From assembly GCA_037952775.1 (NCBI GenBank), contig JBANAY010000003.1:17050001-17114000 (forward strand): DNA of 64,000 bases, in the 5' to 3' direction. Position numbers and translations under genes: made by a program. Origin of the DNA: Clonostachys chloroleuca (taxonomy: Eukaryota; Ascomycota; Sordariomycetes; Hypocreales; Bionectriaceae). Below, one piece after another: positions 11,767 to 23,800 of this stretch. How positions within the stretch are numbered: the stretch's first letter is position 1; the number at the start of each line of letters is the position of its first letter. Under the pieces are notes generated by a model. It was not told the origin of the DNA, made no database searches, and saw only the letters and a program-made list of their open reading frames with translations.

Positions 11767-14379
11767 ATGGCTAGAAGGTCCCGGAAAGATTCAGATTCGA
11801 GCGTTGAGACGGTGGACTTTAGCCGCATTCGATGGCGTGAGGAGTCAACGGTCTTGCGTACCTTGCCCCCTGAGACAGCCTCGAACCCGTGGCCGTGCTT
11901 CGAGCTGAGGGACGCTGTTGTTCTCAATAAGGACGGGACCGCTCTGGAGAATGCGCTGAATGTCCTCCTAGATGGGCCCTTCATCGTGCGCGGCACTATG
12001 GTCATTGATGAGGACGACCAAAGAGAATATTGTACGTGGTCTCCCTCCCTCATCTCCTGCCACGAATCATCAGTTAACCTTGCGTGCAGTGGTTGGCAGG
12101 TTCAAGAACGAAGTCCCCATTCAGATCAACTCGTGTAGTCTCTACTCGATTGGTGAAGCACCCGGAGAAGACGCCAAAGGCGAACCACCGAGCCTCCAGG
12201 TCCTGTGGGTTGCAGGCCAAGGTGGATGGTTCGAGGTCAATCCAGCTCCTGCGTATCAACTAATGCACCGAAAGATCCGCGAAGCAATCAAACTATACTA
12301 TACGATTTACGATATATACGATACCTTTGGGGCACAAACTCTGAATCGGCATTCAAAGACGTCGAATACATCCGATCCTATTGAGAGACTTGCGCCCGTA
12401 TTTCTTCAGGTGTGTTCGCCCCAGACAATTACAGCGTGCAGATTGACTGACCAGTATGTTCTATAGTATGCTATTAGGGTAGGGGATGGCTCAACCGTCG
12501 AGGAGGTTGCTGCCCGGTGCAATGAGATCGCTCCTTTTCTCCTGTGCCAGTTCCTAAAGACTGATGAAGAATACAACGACTGGAAAAAGACATATCTATA
12601 CAGGTGGCTTACCAGCAACCACAAGGCAAGTTCTCGTCTCTCATTCCTATCAATCATCTTGATTGCTAATCGTAGATGTAGGAGACATATGACAAGACTT
12701 GGAAAGCCCTGAGAAGCCCGCTCAAGAATCAGGCACCGCCCTCCACGACAGGCTCTTCAGTGAACGAGGCACCCCCGAGATCACACAAAGAATCATCTGT
12801 TAATTCCGACAGCACTGCTCATACTACACGCAAGGGAGCCCAAACACTAAGATCAACAAGAACGAGATCTGGGTCCAGTGTCGTCACTATCGAGGACGCG
12901 CCAACGCCAGAACAGGCGGCCACAACAACGATCCCGATACATTCACGAGCTACTCGCTCGAGATCCAAATCAAACAACCCAGTTCCTAAGATAACTCAAA
13001 AAAGTACACCTTCAGAATCGGCTCAGAATGGGAAAAAGATACTGCCTGTCCCTTCAGCGTCAACTAACGATCAAAACCCCTTCAATTCGTTGCTAGAAGT
13101 TCTTGAAGACGCATTTGATGAATTGTCTCAAAAGAAGAAACCCCCCACTAAAACTCAGATTCTGAATAAAATCTACTTCGGAAATAAATTTCCCAATTAC
13201 AGAGCTGGCCCTGGCGCACACCGGGCTCCCGTTGAGGAAGTTTTTCACTTCAACGCTGCTCGATTACTACAAGTACTGGACAAGAAGAAATATTCCGGGT
13301 CCGAAATTTACGCATATATACAGCAGCTGGCGAAAACAAAATTCGAGCCCGTAGCGCTTGCGCCCGATAAGTTTCCTTTTCTTATTGTTCCTCGGAAGTC
13401 TAAGCCATTCTACCCCCGGACTGCAACAAATCAAGTTATTGACACCGCATCTGCCCTCGTTGACGACGACTCGGAAGCCCACGATGACATTCCCGAGACA
13501 CCAAGGGTGGGAAAGAGCACATCTTTTAGGCGGGCTGGTAAATCCACCCTTCGGCCAGCGACCAGCACCAAGAAACGGCACTACTCTGATATCGAGAGTG
13601 ATTCCGAGTCACCTTTAGCCCGAGAGGCTAAGAAATCACATTACTTCTCGGATAATGATGAGAGCAACGATAAGAGTGTGATGATTCGGATGAGGGCGAA
13701 AGCTCTTTCGCGTCTGTTGATCCCATTAGATTGGTTATCCGAGCAGACAAGATACCGTCAACAGTTCCTCGAGGTCCTGATAACGCGTGGACCTGCGATG
13801 AGGAAGACTGCGACTACATGGTGCGCGGAGGGGATGAGGAGGATTGCAAGGCCCTGATAAACGAGCACTTCCATGCTCATGAGCAGCAGCACAGCCGAGT
13901 GCAGCTTGCAATGACCGAAGGCACCCGTGGCCATCTCCCAGTAAAGTATGTTTACTTTCCCCCGTTCCTTATAACAGTAATATTCCAACAACCCCCAACC
14001 CTCCGGCACGCCTCTAGCGAGGCAGATGCAGCTGTGCGATCATCTCAGACGGCATATGACTGCAGAACTCTTAGATCTAGCAGATCTAGATACAGCATAG
14101 AGACAAGCCATTCGTCTCAAGGTATATCGGAAGCATCAAGCAGTCCCGCCGTATTACAAAACAACCATTCAGCACCAACAGTATCCTTTCGGCACCATCT
14201 AAACCAATTTCGGCGCTGTGCACATCCAATCTCTGACAACATACATTTGCTAACTCTATCATCACAGCCACCTACTAGAAAAACTCAAGCGGCTCGGGGA
14301 AGCGTCCATCCAGGAGGAACCGCGCACAGTCGACGGGACGATCCTCCCCCAGCCAATCAGGCGGAATTTGATAGTCTGA
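11767..14379 (+). CDS. RFTS-domain protein, Raf2/DIM-7-like heterochromatin factor, with two apparent lesions
   Basis: Six exons reconstructed: 11767-12031, 12090-12409, 12467-12625, 12682-13945, 14022-14180, 14268-14379. Residues about 20-150 form a replication-foci-targeting (RFTS, DNMT1-RFD) domain; the hallmark WFEVNPAPAYQLM lies in exon 2. A basic, Ser/Thr-rich linker and a second folded block (NPFNSLLEVLEDAFDEL...) follow. The C-terminal part holds a putative zinc finger (CDEEDCDYMV...CKALINEHFHAHEQ) and ends QPIRRNLIV. RFTS outside DNA methyltransferases is known in S. pombe Raf2, a subunit of the Cul4-Rik1-Clr4 H3K9 methylation complex; DIM-7 is the proposed Neurospora counterpart. 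Two defects are visible: the frame shifts by one missing base near 13672, and an in-frame TAG stands at 14098-14100 inside otherwise coding sequence. Without them the gene would give 759 aa. Intron 3 has a GC donor. The domain call is firm; the Raf2/DIM-7 identity is inference. Confidence 0.72.
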
Positions 14380-15110
14380 CGGAGCCAGATGAATCTAGTC
14401 CAGGGCATCGGGGTGAAGGCCAGGACAACAATGAGAATGATACCCCAGATTGATTGGTTTTTTTTTTGGGCGTTTCCAGGGTATACAAACAAGACTTTTA
14501 TGACGTAGCAAGACTTTTTCGGTTCCAGTCAGGCAGGGATATGAACTGGACACTTTAGGAATACATGTACACACATCCGGAGTTGAGGGCCAATGGAAAG
14601 GCTGGGCCTCAGGAGATATTTCGAATTCACGGCATTGCTAGTTGCACATTGAATACTGCGTCTTGCTAGGTAAAGTAAACTAGCTCGCCTCACAATTCCA
14701 AAGTCTGATCTGGCGAGAAATGCACTCATCAATTGAGAAAAGGGGGCATTGCTCCCCAGCCTGGCTTTTATTATCTCAGAACTATCAAAATACTTCCCTA
14801 GCTAGTCCCTCAAAACACAAAGAGCGAGCGCTGAGCCAGTTCCCTGGGACAGGAACAATTGGCCAGCCCAGGCTCTCATCCCACGATGACTCCATGGGGT
14901 GTTGTGTTCGGGGGTAGAAAATCAACCGCCCTTGGCATTCTGGCCATCTGCGGTTCGTCAACAAGCCCAGCCATATGATAAAAAGTCTCCATCTAACCAG
15001 CTTCTGGAAACTCGCACTCGTACCTTTTACCTACTAGAAAAAAAAAAGATCAAATCCTCTTGGCGCTAATGTTACACAATTTTCACCTAATCTTTCTGCT
15101 CCATGCCGCT
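14380..15110. other. Convergent 3' flanks, RFTS gene and cbp80
   Basis: About 0.73 kb between facing stop codons. Holds a run of ten T at 14458-14467 and an A-tract near 15040. No gene recognised. Confidence 0.5.
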
Positions 15111-17706
15111 CTAAGCTATGAGCTCAGCGTCCGCCGAGTCATCGGCCTTTGCGGATGCAGTCTTGCCCGCCTCAAGCAAGAACGCCTCCTCGATTGCCGC
15201 CTTGCGCTGGAAGACGCGAAGCCATCTCTGACCCCACCTCCGGGTCATGGCTTCCTCGGAAGTGGTGCCGTCGCCGTCCTCCATCATTTCGTCTTTGCTG
15301 CCGGCCGCCCAGCTGGACAGGGCGTCGTTCATCGCCTGGAACAGCTCCCTCATCGCCTTTGTCTCCTTTGCGCGGCCCTCCTCATCGACATCTGAAGAGG
15401 TGTACAGCTGGCGCACGCGGGTCGTAACCTTGGCGACAGTGTGAGAGACGAGTTCAAACACGTGTGGCTGGGCGAGGGAGAACCCGCTATCCGTGCCATT
15501 GGAAGGCGTGGCAGCAGCGAGCGCCCAGTCAATGACGGAGAAGGGTGTAAGCACAGAGTAGTTCAGGAGCTTCTCGATGATGGACAAGGCAATTCCCGGG
15601 TGAGCCTGCCAGTAATCCATGACGGAGGTGACGATCTGCGATCGAGCTGCTTCCGATTTCGCTCCAACGTCAAGGAGTCTGAGCTTGGTACGATCGATGC
15701 ATGCAAGTACGTGACTGAGCGACTTGGAACCCACCCAGCAGACAGCAGTCATGAACACATCAGTGCTGGCCACGAGGGGATCCAATGCTTGCTCCGTAGC
15801 TTGGGCGTGAATACTCTCGATGAGGGGCTCAAATTCCTCATCGGCAGCCTTTCGTCTCAAAAGCGCTCCGATTTCTTGACCTTCTTTGGAGAATGGTGTG
15901 TCTATAGTCCTAGTATTAGTCGCCAGACATACAAAAGAGATACGGTTAGAGGAAATGCACATACCAGGATTCTTAAACTTGAAGTCGGGCACATCTTTCT
16001 CCTTCTCTGGGCCCACGAACTTTTGATACTCCGGTGGCAGGGTCTTCTGGATTCTCTGGGCGAAGCTCAATCGGACCTCCTTATCGAGAGCACCCTTGAG
16101 AAACCAAATGCAAGGGTGACGTTCAGGCAGATCCGTATCAGACGTCCACTCGGCCCACTTCCAGGTAAAGCCAAAGTTACTCAAATGATGCGAGAACCAA
16201 TCGAGGAAACGGTAACTCAACTCCAAATCCATCCGGGGATTGTTCCGGTAGAGAAATCGAATAGCCCTGCCCAAGCTTGGTGCGATGGCAGCCGGGGCCA
16301 GTTTGCAAGCCTCCGTCAAAACGGAGTGGTAGTAGACAAGCTTGCATTCGGGCTTAGGAAGCTGGAAAATCTGGGAGAAAACGGTATCGACGGCCACATC
16401 CTCCGGTTTCCATGTCGAGCTATTCGAAGGGAAATTACGCAACTCATCGAAAGGTGTTGCCCGCTTAACGAACGTTCCCTCCGCAAAGTAGCAATCTAAA
16501 TCCATAAGATAGCGTGCTGTAACATTTCGGTTGAAGTTTAGGATATTGATCGTATCAACAAGCCCATCGCGAATCAAAGAGGAGGCAATGCTGGTTGATG
16601 GCGGGACAGACTGAGTATCCTGGTCGGCATAAACAGAAAAGTAAACCTCAGGGAAGAGAGGATGAGGCCCCGCAATGACTGTCACGGGGATATTGATAGC
16701 TGGAAGAGGATGCTTGGGTGGGCTGGAAAGCTTCTCTTGGAGCTCGACGTCCTCCAGTGGCATTTCCCAGGGGCGAGGTAAGCAGGCAAGCGCCCAGTTC
16801 TTTCCAGCCTCGGCCTGGAGCTGCTTCTGCAGCAACATGCATAAACTTGGTGAGGCAGTGCTCGATTTATTCTCGCTCTCGGGGAGGAAGGGGTCGACAA
16901 GGGCTTGTAGCGCATGCGGCTCGGACGCGATGATGTCAGTCTTCTCCATCAGTTCAGCAGCCTTCTGGTGGAATTGACCCTGCGCCGACGACACCATGAT
17001 GTATGGGATAGTAAGCTGGATGATCTTCACTAATTCGGTTCCAATAGTCTGGTATATCATTAGCAATAGAGCGCTTCGTCTGGACACGGCCGCAACTCAC
17101 GTCATCGGAACTGGCGGTTTGAAGGTCAGCAGCACGGTTGAAGAGCTCATCCAGCAGAGGGAAGAGGCCGTCTCCCTCCAAAGTGGACTGCAAGCAAGCA
17201 AGGAGCTTCAAATGCAGCTTCACGTCCCTCCATTCTCCAAGGGCAATCTTCGACTCGATGCTCTGCGCCAGCGTCGTGAGAAACTCGCCAAGCAATTCGG
17301 ACTTGCGCGTGTTGGCAACCAGGAGCACAGCGGCCACGAAGGGAGTCTTGAGCGGCTGCTCAAGATGAAGCTGCATCGCGAGCTTTGTGAAAGTGCTGCG
17401 CAGATTCTCGTCGTCATAGTTATCTGTAACCATGAAGGCAATGTTTTGAACCTCCTCGGACCATCGGCGCATTGGCGAATCTGCAATGCTCAAGAGCTGG
17501 CGTCGGACCCTGACAGGAAGCGGTGCTGAATCCGTCCGCCGTCGCTGGTTTCTTCGATCGTAGTGGTCATCGTCATCTAGACAGAGATCTTCGTTAGCAA
17601 TTCCACATCATCACTAAAGCTCGAGGGACTAAAGCTCGAGGGACTCACCTCTATATCTCCGTTTGCGATGGTGGCCACCTGACTGGCGTCTGTCGTAGTC
17701 ACCCAT
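15111..17706 (-). CDS. cbp80: Nuclear cap-binding complex large subunit CBP80
   Basis: CBP80/NCBP1 pairs with CBP20 to bind the m7G cap of nascent transcripts, linking capping to splicing, export and decay. Four exons: 17706-17649, 17576-17101, 17048-15965, 15901-15111; introns of 72, 52 and 63 nt; 802 aa, close to the human protein (790). The basic N-terminus (QSGGHHRKRRYR, then RRNQRRR) is a likely nuclear localisation signal and is split by intron 1. The MIF4G-like helical repeats follow; typical segments are ELLGEFLTTLAQ, YHSVLTEACKLAP and FLDWFSHHLSNFGFTWKW. The C-terminus is acidic. All junctions keep frame. Intron 1 contains a perfect 15-bp tandem duplication beside its donor. Transcribed in the same direction as gsk3, 1.6 kb away. 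Confidence 0.94.
17613..17642. repeat. 15-bp perfect tandem duplication in cbp80 intron 1
   Basis: The unit ACTAAAGCTCGAGGG occurs twice, head to tail, and abuts the 5' splice site of cbp80 intron 1. It enlarges the intron to 72 nt and leaves both splice sites intact. Confidence 0.8.
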
Positions 17707-19344
17707 CCTGAAAAATTTATACCAGAATTGGACAGAATTAACAATAATAATGGAGGTTGCTCGGTCAGGGGGAGGTTAAAGTTGAGAATCGGGAGAGTCG
17801 ACCCAGAGCCTAAAAAAAGACGGCCAATGCGCCAACACACGATCTGCGCGCGTCAAAAGTCGTAGCCTTGGCAGTGCCTGTACCGCGGATGGATGCAGGT
17901 GCTAGTTTCCAGTGGAGCAGCGCCCTGGAGGCTTTCCGGGACTTCTTGCCTGAGGCATCAAGGGTGAGCCACATGCGCCATCTTTTGAAACCGCGTGTCT
18001 TTCGAGTACAATCACATGTGGTCTCCTTTGTGTTTTATATATATATGTCTTGCTTAATCACTAGCCCAGCATGTAATGCATAAAATTCAAAATTCTAGCC
18101 TAGTACACGCGTTGCTGGCTTTGTATAAGGGTCAACCAACCAAGCAGTTCTGCAGCTGAAGGCAAGTGGCTAACATAAAGTATGGCACACCAAAGCCTCT
18201 ATACAGTCTCAAATTTCGACACAATATCAAAACAATTAGCCTAGTTATCAATATAATTTATCATTGTTTGAAATATGATTAATAAGAGAATGAGGTCTCT
18301 AGCTTACACGAAAAGTGCTCTGGTGTGCCATGTTGTATCTTAGCCGCTTGCAAGGCACCCAGCTTTTCAGAATGCCTAAGTGGAAGTGCAACCTGCCTAC
18401 CTTATTGATGGACATTGACGGTCTTGGTAATTGTTCACCGCGCACATGGCAAAGAATAATAGGGTACCCCTGAAAGCGTTGGTTTAGGCTTGTTCAGCCC
18501 ATAGATTTTTTTTTCTCCTCGTTCCTGGTGTCTACTTTTTTTAAACCCCCAAAGAAAGTATCATAGCATATCAAAACTGAAGACCCTCGGGCGTTTCCCA
18601 TAAATAATCGATGTGTCGTTAAACCCTCCCTCCAATGTGACAATGCTAGTCAACAGACAGCAGAAATCGTGTATGTTAGGAGTATGTCTACTCTCCACCA
18701 AGCGAATAGAGAAAACCTAGCCGCCATTAGAGCAAGCCGGGCAGAATGGGTGGTAACCAGTCCAGTGGCGCATGGATCGCGCGACAGATTCCCTTCAATT
18801 TCAGTATAAAAAGGAAACACGCACAATCTGCATGCCCGCATCTTCCACGACAATTTCAACACTGGTCCTTGGAGAAAGAGGACGAAAGATAACAAGGAGA
18901 ACAAATAGAGAGCCATCTCTGTCATGAACCGAAACTTGGTCTAAAAAAACGTAATACCCTGTGACATGCCATGTAACCTTGCTTCCTAACGCCTCACCCC
19001 CTGTGGCGCCCAAGAAAGCGTGACCGACGGGGGCATACACAATGGCCCGGTAACCCTCTCCAGAGGCAGCGGCCTCATAGGCTTTTTTGCACCCCGTCCA
19101 AGTTCATCCTCCGGCCTCCAGCGTCGAACTTCTTGTGCATTCCTGGCACTAACACATTGAGCCTCGACATACATTTCTGCTGCCGTCTATTCGTCGGTCC
19201 GATCCCAGTAACGAACAAACAGACGCACTCTTCACTCCATGTCCCTTGCCGGCATGCAATATCAATGGTAGGCATCTCATAACCACATGTTGTGCTATAG
19301 CAATGCAGGGGAGTTTTCTATCAATCTCGCCAGGCTTAGCACGC
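17707..19344. other. Intergenic, cbp80 promoter and gsk3 3' flank
   Basis: About 1.6 kb, AT-rich around 18000-18600, with a short TA tract near 18037. Small minus-strand frames between 18650 and 19275 have no family features and probably fall in the gsk3 3' region. No RNA gene recognised. Confidence 0.5.
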
Positions 19345-20868
19345 TCAATCGAGCTTTGCCATCATTTCTTCCTTGGTCAGCGGCGTGAAGTTGTCAATAT
19401 CAAGACCTCGAGAGGCTAGGACAGGGCGCATATGCGATGGGACCAGTTGCTGGTTCAGTAATGGCGCAATCGACAATTCTGCAATCGTTAGCTAACAAAT
19501 CATGTCATGTTAGTAGGAGAATATTTTACTTACCATGTCGTGAAAAATCGAACAAATCAGGTAGGTCCCGAAGTTGTCCGGTGCCATGCCTCGAGTCGGG
19601 CAGTTTCGTGGCAGGATCGCGCAGTTCGTCGAAGAATGGGTGCACCATGGCATCAATGGCAGTTTGTCTCTCGGTCGGGGTACTCCAGCAGCTTAGCAAT
19701 AAGATCAATCGCATTGGCATCGGCCTTGCGGAACACCTTATTGAAGGGATGTGGCTTGATCTGTGGGAACCGATGTTCCATGTAGTTCGGGTTCATGGTC
19801 CGAATCTGCTCACGGGTGGGAGTACCCAGAACCTTGATGATCTCCACAAGCTGGTCGATTCCCGACTCTCCAGGGAAGAGAGGTTGCCCCAACATGAGCT
19901 CGGCCATGACGCATCCAGTCGACCACACATCTAGAAACACGTTAGCAAATGGTGCCGATCTCTCACGAAAATGCAAAGCCTCAGTGTTCGAGAAAGAGAG
20001 GCCCAAAGGGGATTATTGTCTCACCTATTTTAGTAGTGTAGTTTGTAGCACCGAAAATAAGTTCCGGGGCGCGATAGTAACGCGAGCAGATGTACGACAC
20101 GTTCGGTTCGTTCGGAACCAGGATCTTCGCGCTGCCGAAATCACAGAGCTTGAGAACTCCGCTGTTGGGGTCCAAGAGAAGGTTTTGAGGCTTGATGTCA
20201 CGATGGCAGATGCCCTGGGAGTGGATGTACGCAAGTGCTCGGAACAGCTGGTAGATGTACAGCTTAACTTCCAGAATAGGCATGGGGATCTTCATCTTGT
20301 TGAAAAAGCGGGATGCTCGATAGACCGTCTCGGGAACAAACTCTTGAACCAGGTTGAGGTAAACCTCGTCTCGCTACAGCCAAAGTCAGCAATAGTCCAC
20401 GGTATGCTGGTCAAGGGTCGGGCTGACAACTTACGCGTTCACCGTTGGAGTAGTAGAAGGCCTTCAGTTGTACGATGTTCGGGTGGCGGACAATTCGCAT
20501 GATTTGGAGCTCGCGGTTCTGAGGATATCATGTCAGTCTATGTGAGCTCAAGATAAGCGTATGGGATGTAATCACCTTGAATCTCTTGTCCTGAAGAACA
20601 CGCTTGATGGCGGCATCCTCTCCAGTAGGAGAAAGCTTGGTCTGGAACACCACGCCGAAAGATCCATTGCCAACAATCTTGCATTGCGTGTATTGCAAAT
20701 CTCTGGTCTCGCCTGTGATGCCGTCCTGAACTTTCTCGCGGATAACCTCTAAAATACAGTCAGGTACATCCCAGGTAAGAAAAGCACGCAAGTGCAGATT
20801 AGCCGCCAGATTAAGAACTCACCTCCCATTCTCAGGCTATTTAAAGCGTTAGGCCGGTGCGACGACAT
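19345..20868 (-). CDS. gsk3: Glycogen synthase kinase-3 homologue with a 2-nt frameshift in the C-lobe
   Basis: Ser/Thr kinase of the GSK-3/Shaggy family. Six exons: 20868-20823, 20748-20576, 20518-20435, 20373-20025, 19930-19534, 19478-19345. [15 protein letters not shown] leads into the conserved [11 protein letters not shown]. Seen: glycine loop GNGSFGVV (about residue 42), AAIKR Lys, HRDIKPQN (about 158), DFGSAK (about 179), the activation loop [12 protein letters not shown] with the family's regulatory Tyr, and the C-terminal tail ending EEMMAKLD. At 19677-19682 the minus strand reads GAGTACCCCGACC where the family needs GAGTACACCCCGACC (LLEYTPTER); one AC dinucleotide is missing. Read literally, the protein shifts at about residue 301 and stops within nine codons, losing the end of the C-lobe. 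Everything after it, including the last splice junction, is intact in the restored frame, so a recent mutation or sequence error is likely. Confidence 0.88.
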
Positions 20869-23800
20869 TGTTGCGGTGGTTCGCTCCAAGCGCAGACTAC
20901 CAGATTTTGGTCAAGGAGGTCCGCGAATGCGAGGAGAATGAAGGCGCAAAAGTAGCTCTCTGGGAGTACGCCGTGATGGGCAACTAAAAGATGGTCGAGG
21001 ACGTTAAGGGTATGTGTGAACTCCCCAGACAACTTTTCGCTTCGCCAACCGCTGGCAAGAACGAGGCTTTTTCGGTGTGCAGATTCGGTCGAAACAGCTC
21101 GAGTATTCCGACAATGGTGAAGAGAATTGATGCCTCGTGACCACTGTAGCGTAGAACAGTGGCAGCAGGTCTGGGTTGGCGTTTCGGCGCTGCAGCAGAG
21201 AGTCTTAGTACGCTTGAACAATTGAAAGAAGTCGCTGGCACGGGCTAGAAAGTTCGGTTTGCAAGATGCGTGATGGCCACGGTAGTCGAAAAGAAAATGA
21301 CAAAAAGCTTTGGTGACACAGGCTCGGCTGGCGAAAGAGAGGGGGGGGGGTGTGCGGGGCTGAGGTGACGGCCGGCAAGAGAGGGAGGGAAGAAAAACCC
21401 AAGTTATATGGGGGAGCGCGTCAGGTATTAAGAGCCCCTCGGGATGGACAAAGGAACAACCTGAGGAGCAAGTCACAAAGGGTGGCAATGCAGGTTGGGA
21501 CGGAGGGATGGCCAGGTGGAGGGGTGTGGCAGCGTGCACAATGCACTGCTTTGAGAAGAAAGTAGCACGAGGCGAATTTTCACCAATGCATACGAAAGGA
21601 AAGTTCGGGGCCAGGACGACAAGGACAATGGAGAGGAAGAGGAAGAGATGAAAAAAGAAACGCTCCGGGAACTGTACCTGTAAAAGAGGGGGGGCGGGCA
21701 GCACAAGCAGCAGCAAGGATGCGGTAGCTTCGTGGTGTTCGTATGTGACGCAGCACCCAGTTGGGAGGAGACTGAACAGCACCAAAGCTTGAGGCCAGTG
21801 CGGGCTGGTGGGCGGCAGCTGAGAAACCGGACGAGGGACGAAGAAGAAGCTAGGGAGCCGAAAAGGTGAGTTCGCGTACAGCAGGGTATCTCATCTGTGT
21901 GCTGTTTAGGTAGATCCAGGTGTCCATAAAGGGAACTCGAGAGGGTGAGTCGGCGTGCAGGACTCGGGAGGGAAATGAAATGGGGATTTGCGTGCGGGAG
22001 GGAGGGAGGTAATTAGGTGAGGTATGGTCAGGTAAAAGAGAGTTGAGTGATGGTGAGGCACAAAAGCTGGGCTGGCGGTTGGCCTGGGCTGGGCTGGGCT
22101 GTTAGAGGGGAAGGGCGGGTCGCTCTAGCAGTGGAGGGGGCGGGGTGCTTGATGTAGCGCGCTCGTGACAGGCGACCGAACACCAGGGGGTCGTTCGGAG
22201 GGCAGACGCCTACCTACCTCACCTATGCTTGCAGCGTCTGGCGCCTGAGGGGGGTGGAGAGACACTGTCCATAGCTCCTTGGGCTGGCTGGGGCCTGGCC
22301 AAGACGCAGAGTGCATGGCACAATGGGCGAGGGAGAATTGAAGGGACGGGGAATAATAACAACAGCCCCAGGCCACTGAGCCTCGCATCTCCAGCCCGCC
22401 AAGAAGCGACGGACCGGCGATTGACTTGCGAGAAGGGACGGGTGAGAATAACGTGAACCAGAGCCCTAGGCTTGGCATGACTGGACGAGACGGGGAAGAA
22501 AGTGTGAGAGATGGGTGCTTACCAGCTTGCCGTCAGCTTCTATTGGGCAGAACGGGCTTTGGAGGTGCTGTGACTGCGACTGCAACGGAACCAGCAGGCA
22601 AGAAAATCCCCCAGGTATCGGACGCGCGAGGAGCCGCTCCAACTTGTGGTGCCGGATGGCAGGCAGGGAGCGGTGCAGGTCGATGGGCAGGAACGATCAG
22701 ATGTAGCAGGCAGGGCAGCCAGTCGCAGTCACGACAATCCAACAACAGCCTTGCGATGAAATATCTTCCGGCTGGTCGATGACGGAGGGAGATGGCACAA
22801 ACGGCGGTAGACCAGCCAGGGGGGCACAGGCCAGGAGATGGTAGCTCCCGATGTCAGGTGGGTTCGGTAGGTGATAGTGGTATGCGGGTAGAGTGCCCAG
22901 GCCAGACGTACGACTTTGCAACTTTGTGCACCTTGGGAGGTCTCGTATACCGGTACAGACCGCTCGAGAGCCAGCAGACGGGGACGGTAATTCACACCGC
23001 GGTGCACGGCAATAAATGCAGGCGGCTTGCAGCTTGTCCGGGAAATACAATTTGGAGAGGGAGGTAGGTAGGTAATCAGGATAGAGGTCGTTTTCGTAGG
23101 TCAGGTAGCTCGAGGATTGGTACATGCGCGCAGAATGGTGCTGGTCACATGGGCACACGCCTCACATGAGGGAACCAGGGACCAACCACTAAAATCAGTT
23201 CAATACCATGTACCAATGCAAGGATGCCATCGACAGCCAAGACAAGGAATGGAGTCAATATTAAAGGTCAATTCTTTACATTTGGAGAAATCCTGCCAGG
23301 AATGGGTTGTCATTAGGTAGGAGGTAGCCAGCAGTGGTGCTACAGCCGGTGCTGCTCCTCCGACTGCCCTCCGTCTCTGGCCTCATCGTCACAGCTCCCG
23401 TCATGTCTTGGTCCACCCGCGAGAACAGGACAGACATGACCAAGAGCATGCTGCGAGCTAGGGAGCTTGGAGAAATGCATGTACCTCTCTTTTTCTCGGG
23501 GGTACCTAGTCGAACTCCGTCCCGGTCACCAGATATCTGATTTAAGTGGGTATCACGAACAAGTCTCTAATTACGGTGCCAATATTGCCTGTGCTCCATG
23601 CTCCATTTGGCGCTTGGTGGGCGAAGCCGCCTGTACCAGGTTTAACCCACTAACCAACATCAGGCACGGCCATTTGGGTCTCTGGAGCTAGGCAGGTAGC
23701 CTCAGAACCCCATGAGCAGAAGCAACACGATGCGGGGCAAAGGCATCCAGAGCGACCTCACCCTGCTCACACAGATAGTTCCCCTCACAGAATTGAGCAG

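Noticed and set aside
13538..13674. Possible 137-nt intron that would fix the frameshift in the RFTS gene
   Set aside because: Phase is compatible (GTAAAT donor, phase 1), but the acceptor ATAAG has no pyrimidine tract, no good branch site is present, and the removed sequence looks coding.
14035..14100. Intron that would remove the in-frame TAG of the RFTS gene
   Set aside because: The only GT upstream (GTGCGA) joined to CATAG puts the following RQAIRLK sequence out of frame.
22697..23158. 153-codon minus-strand frame upstream of gsk3
   Set aside because: No domain, Cys/Pro-rich random-like composition, other frames open in the same place.
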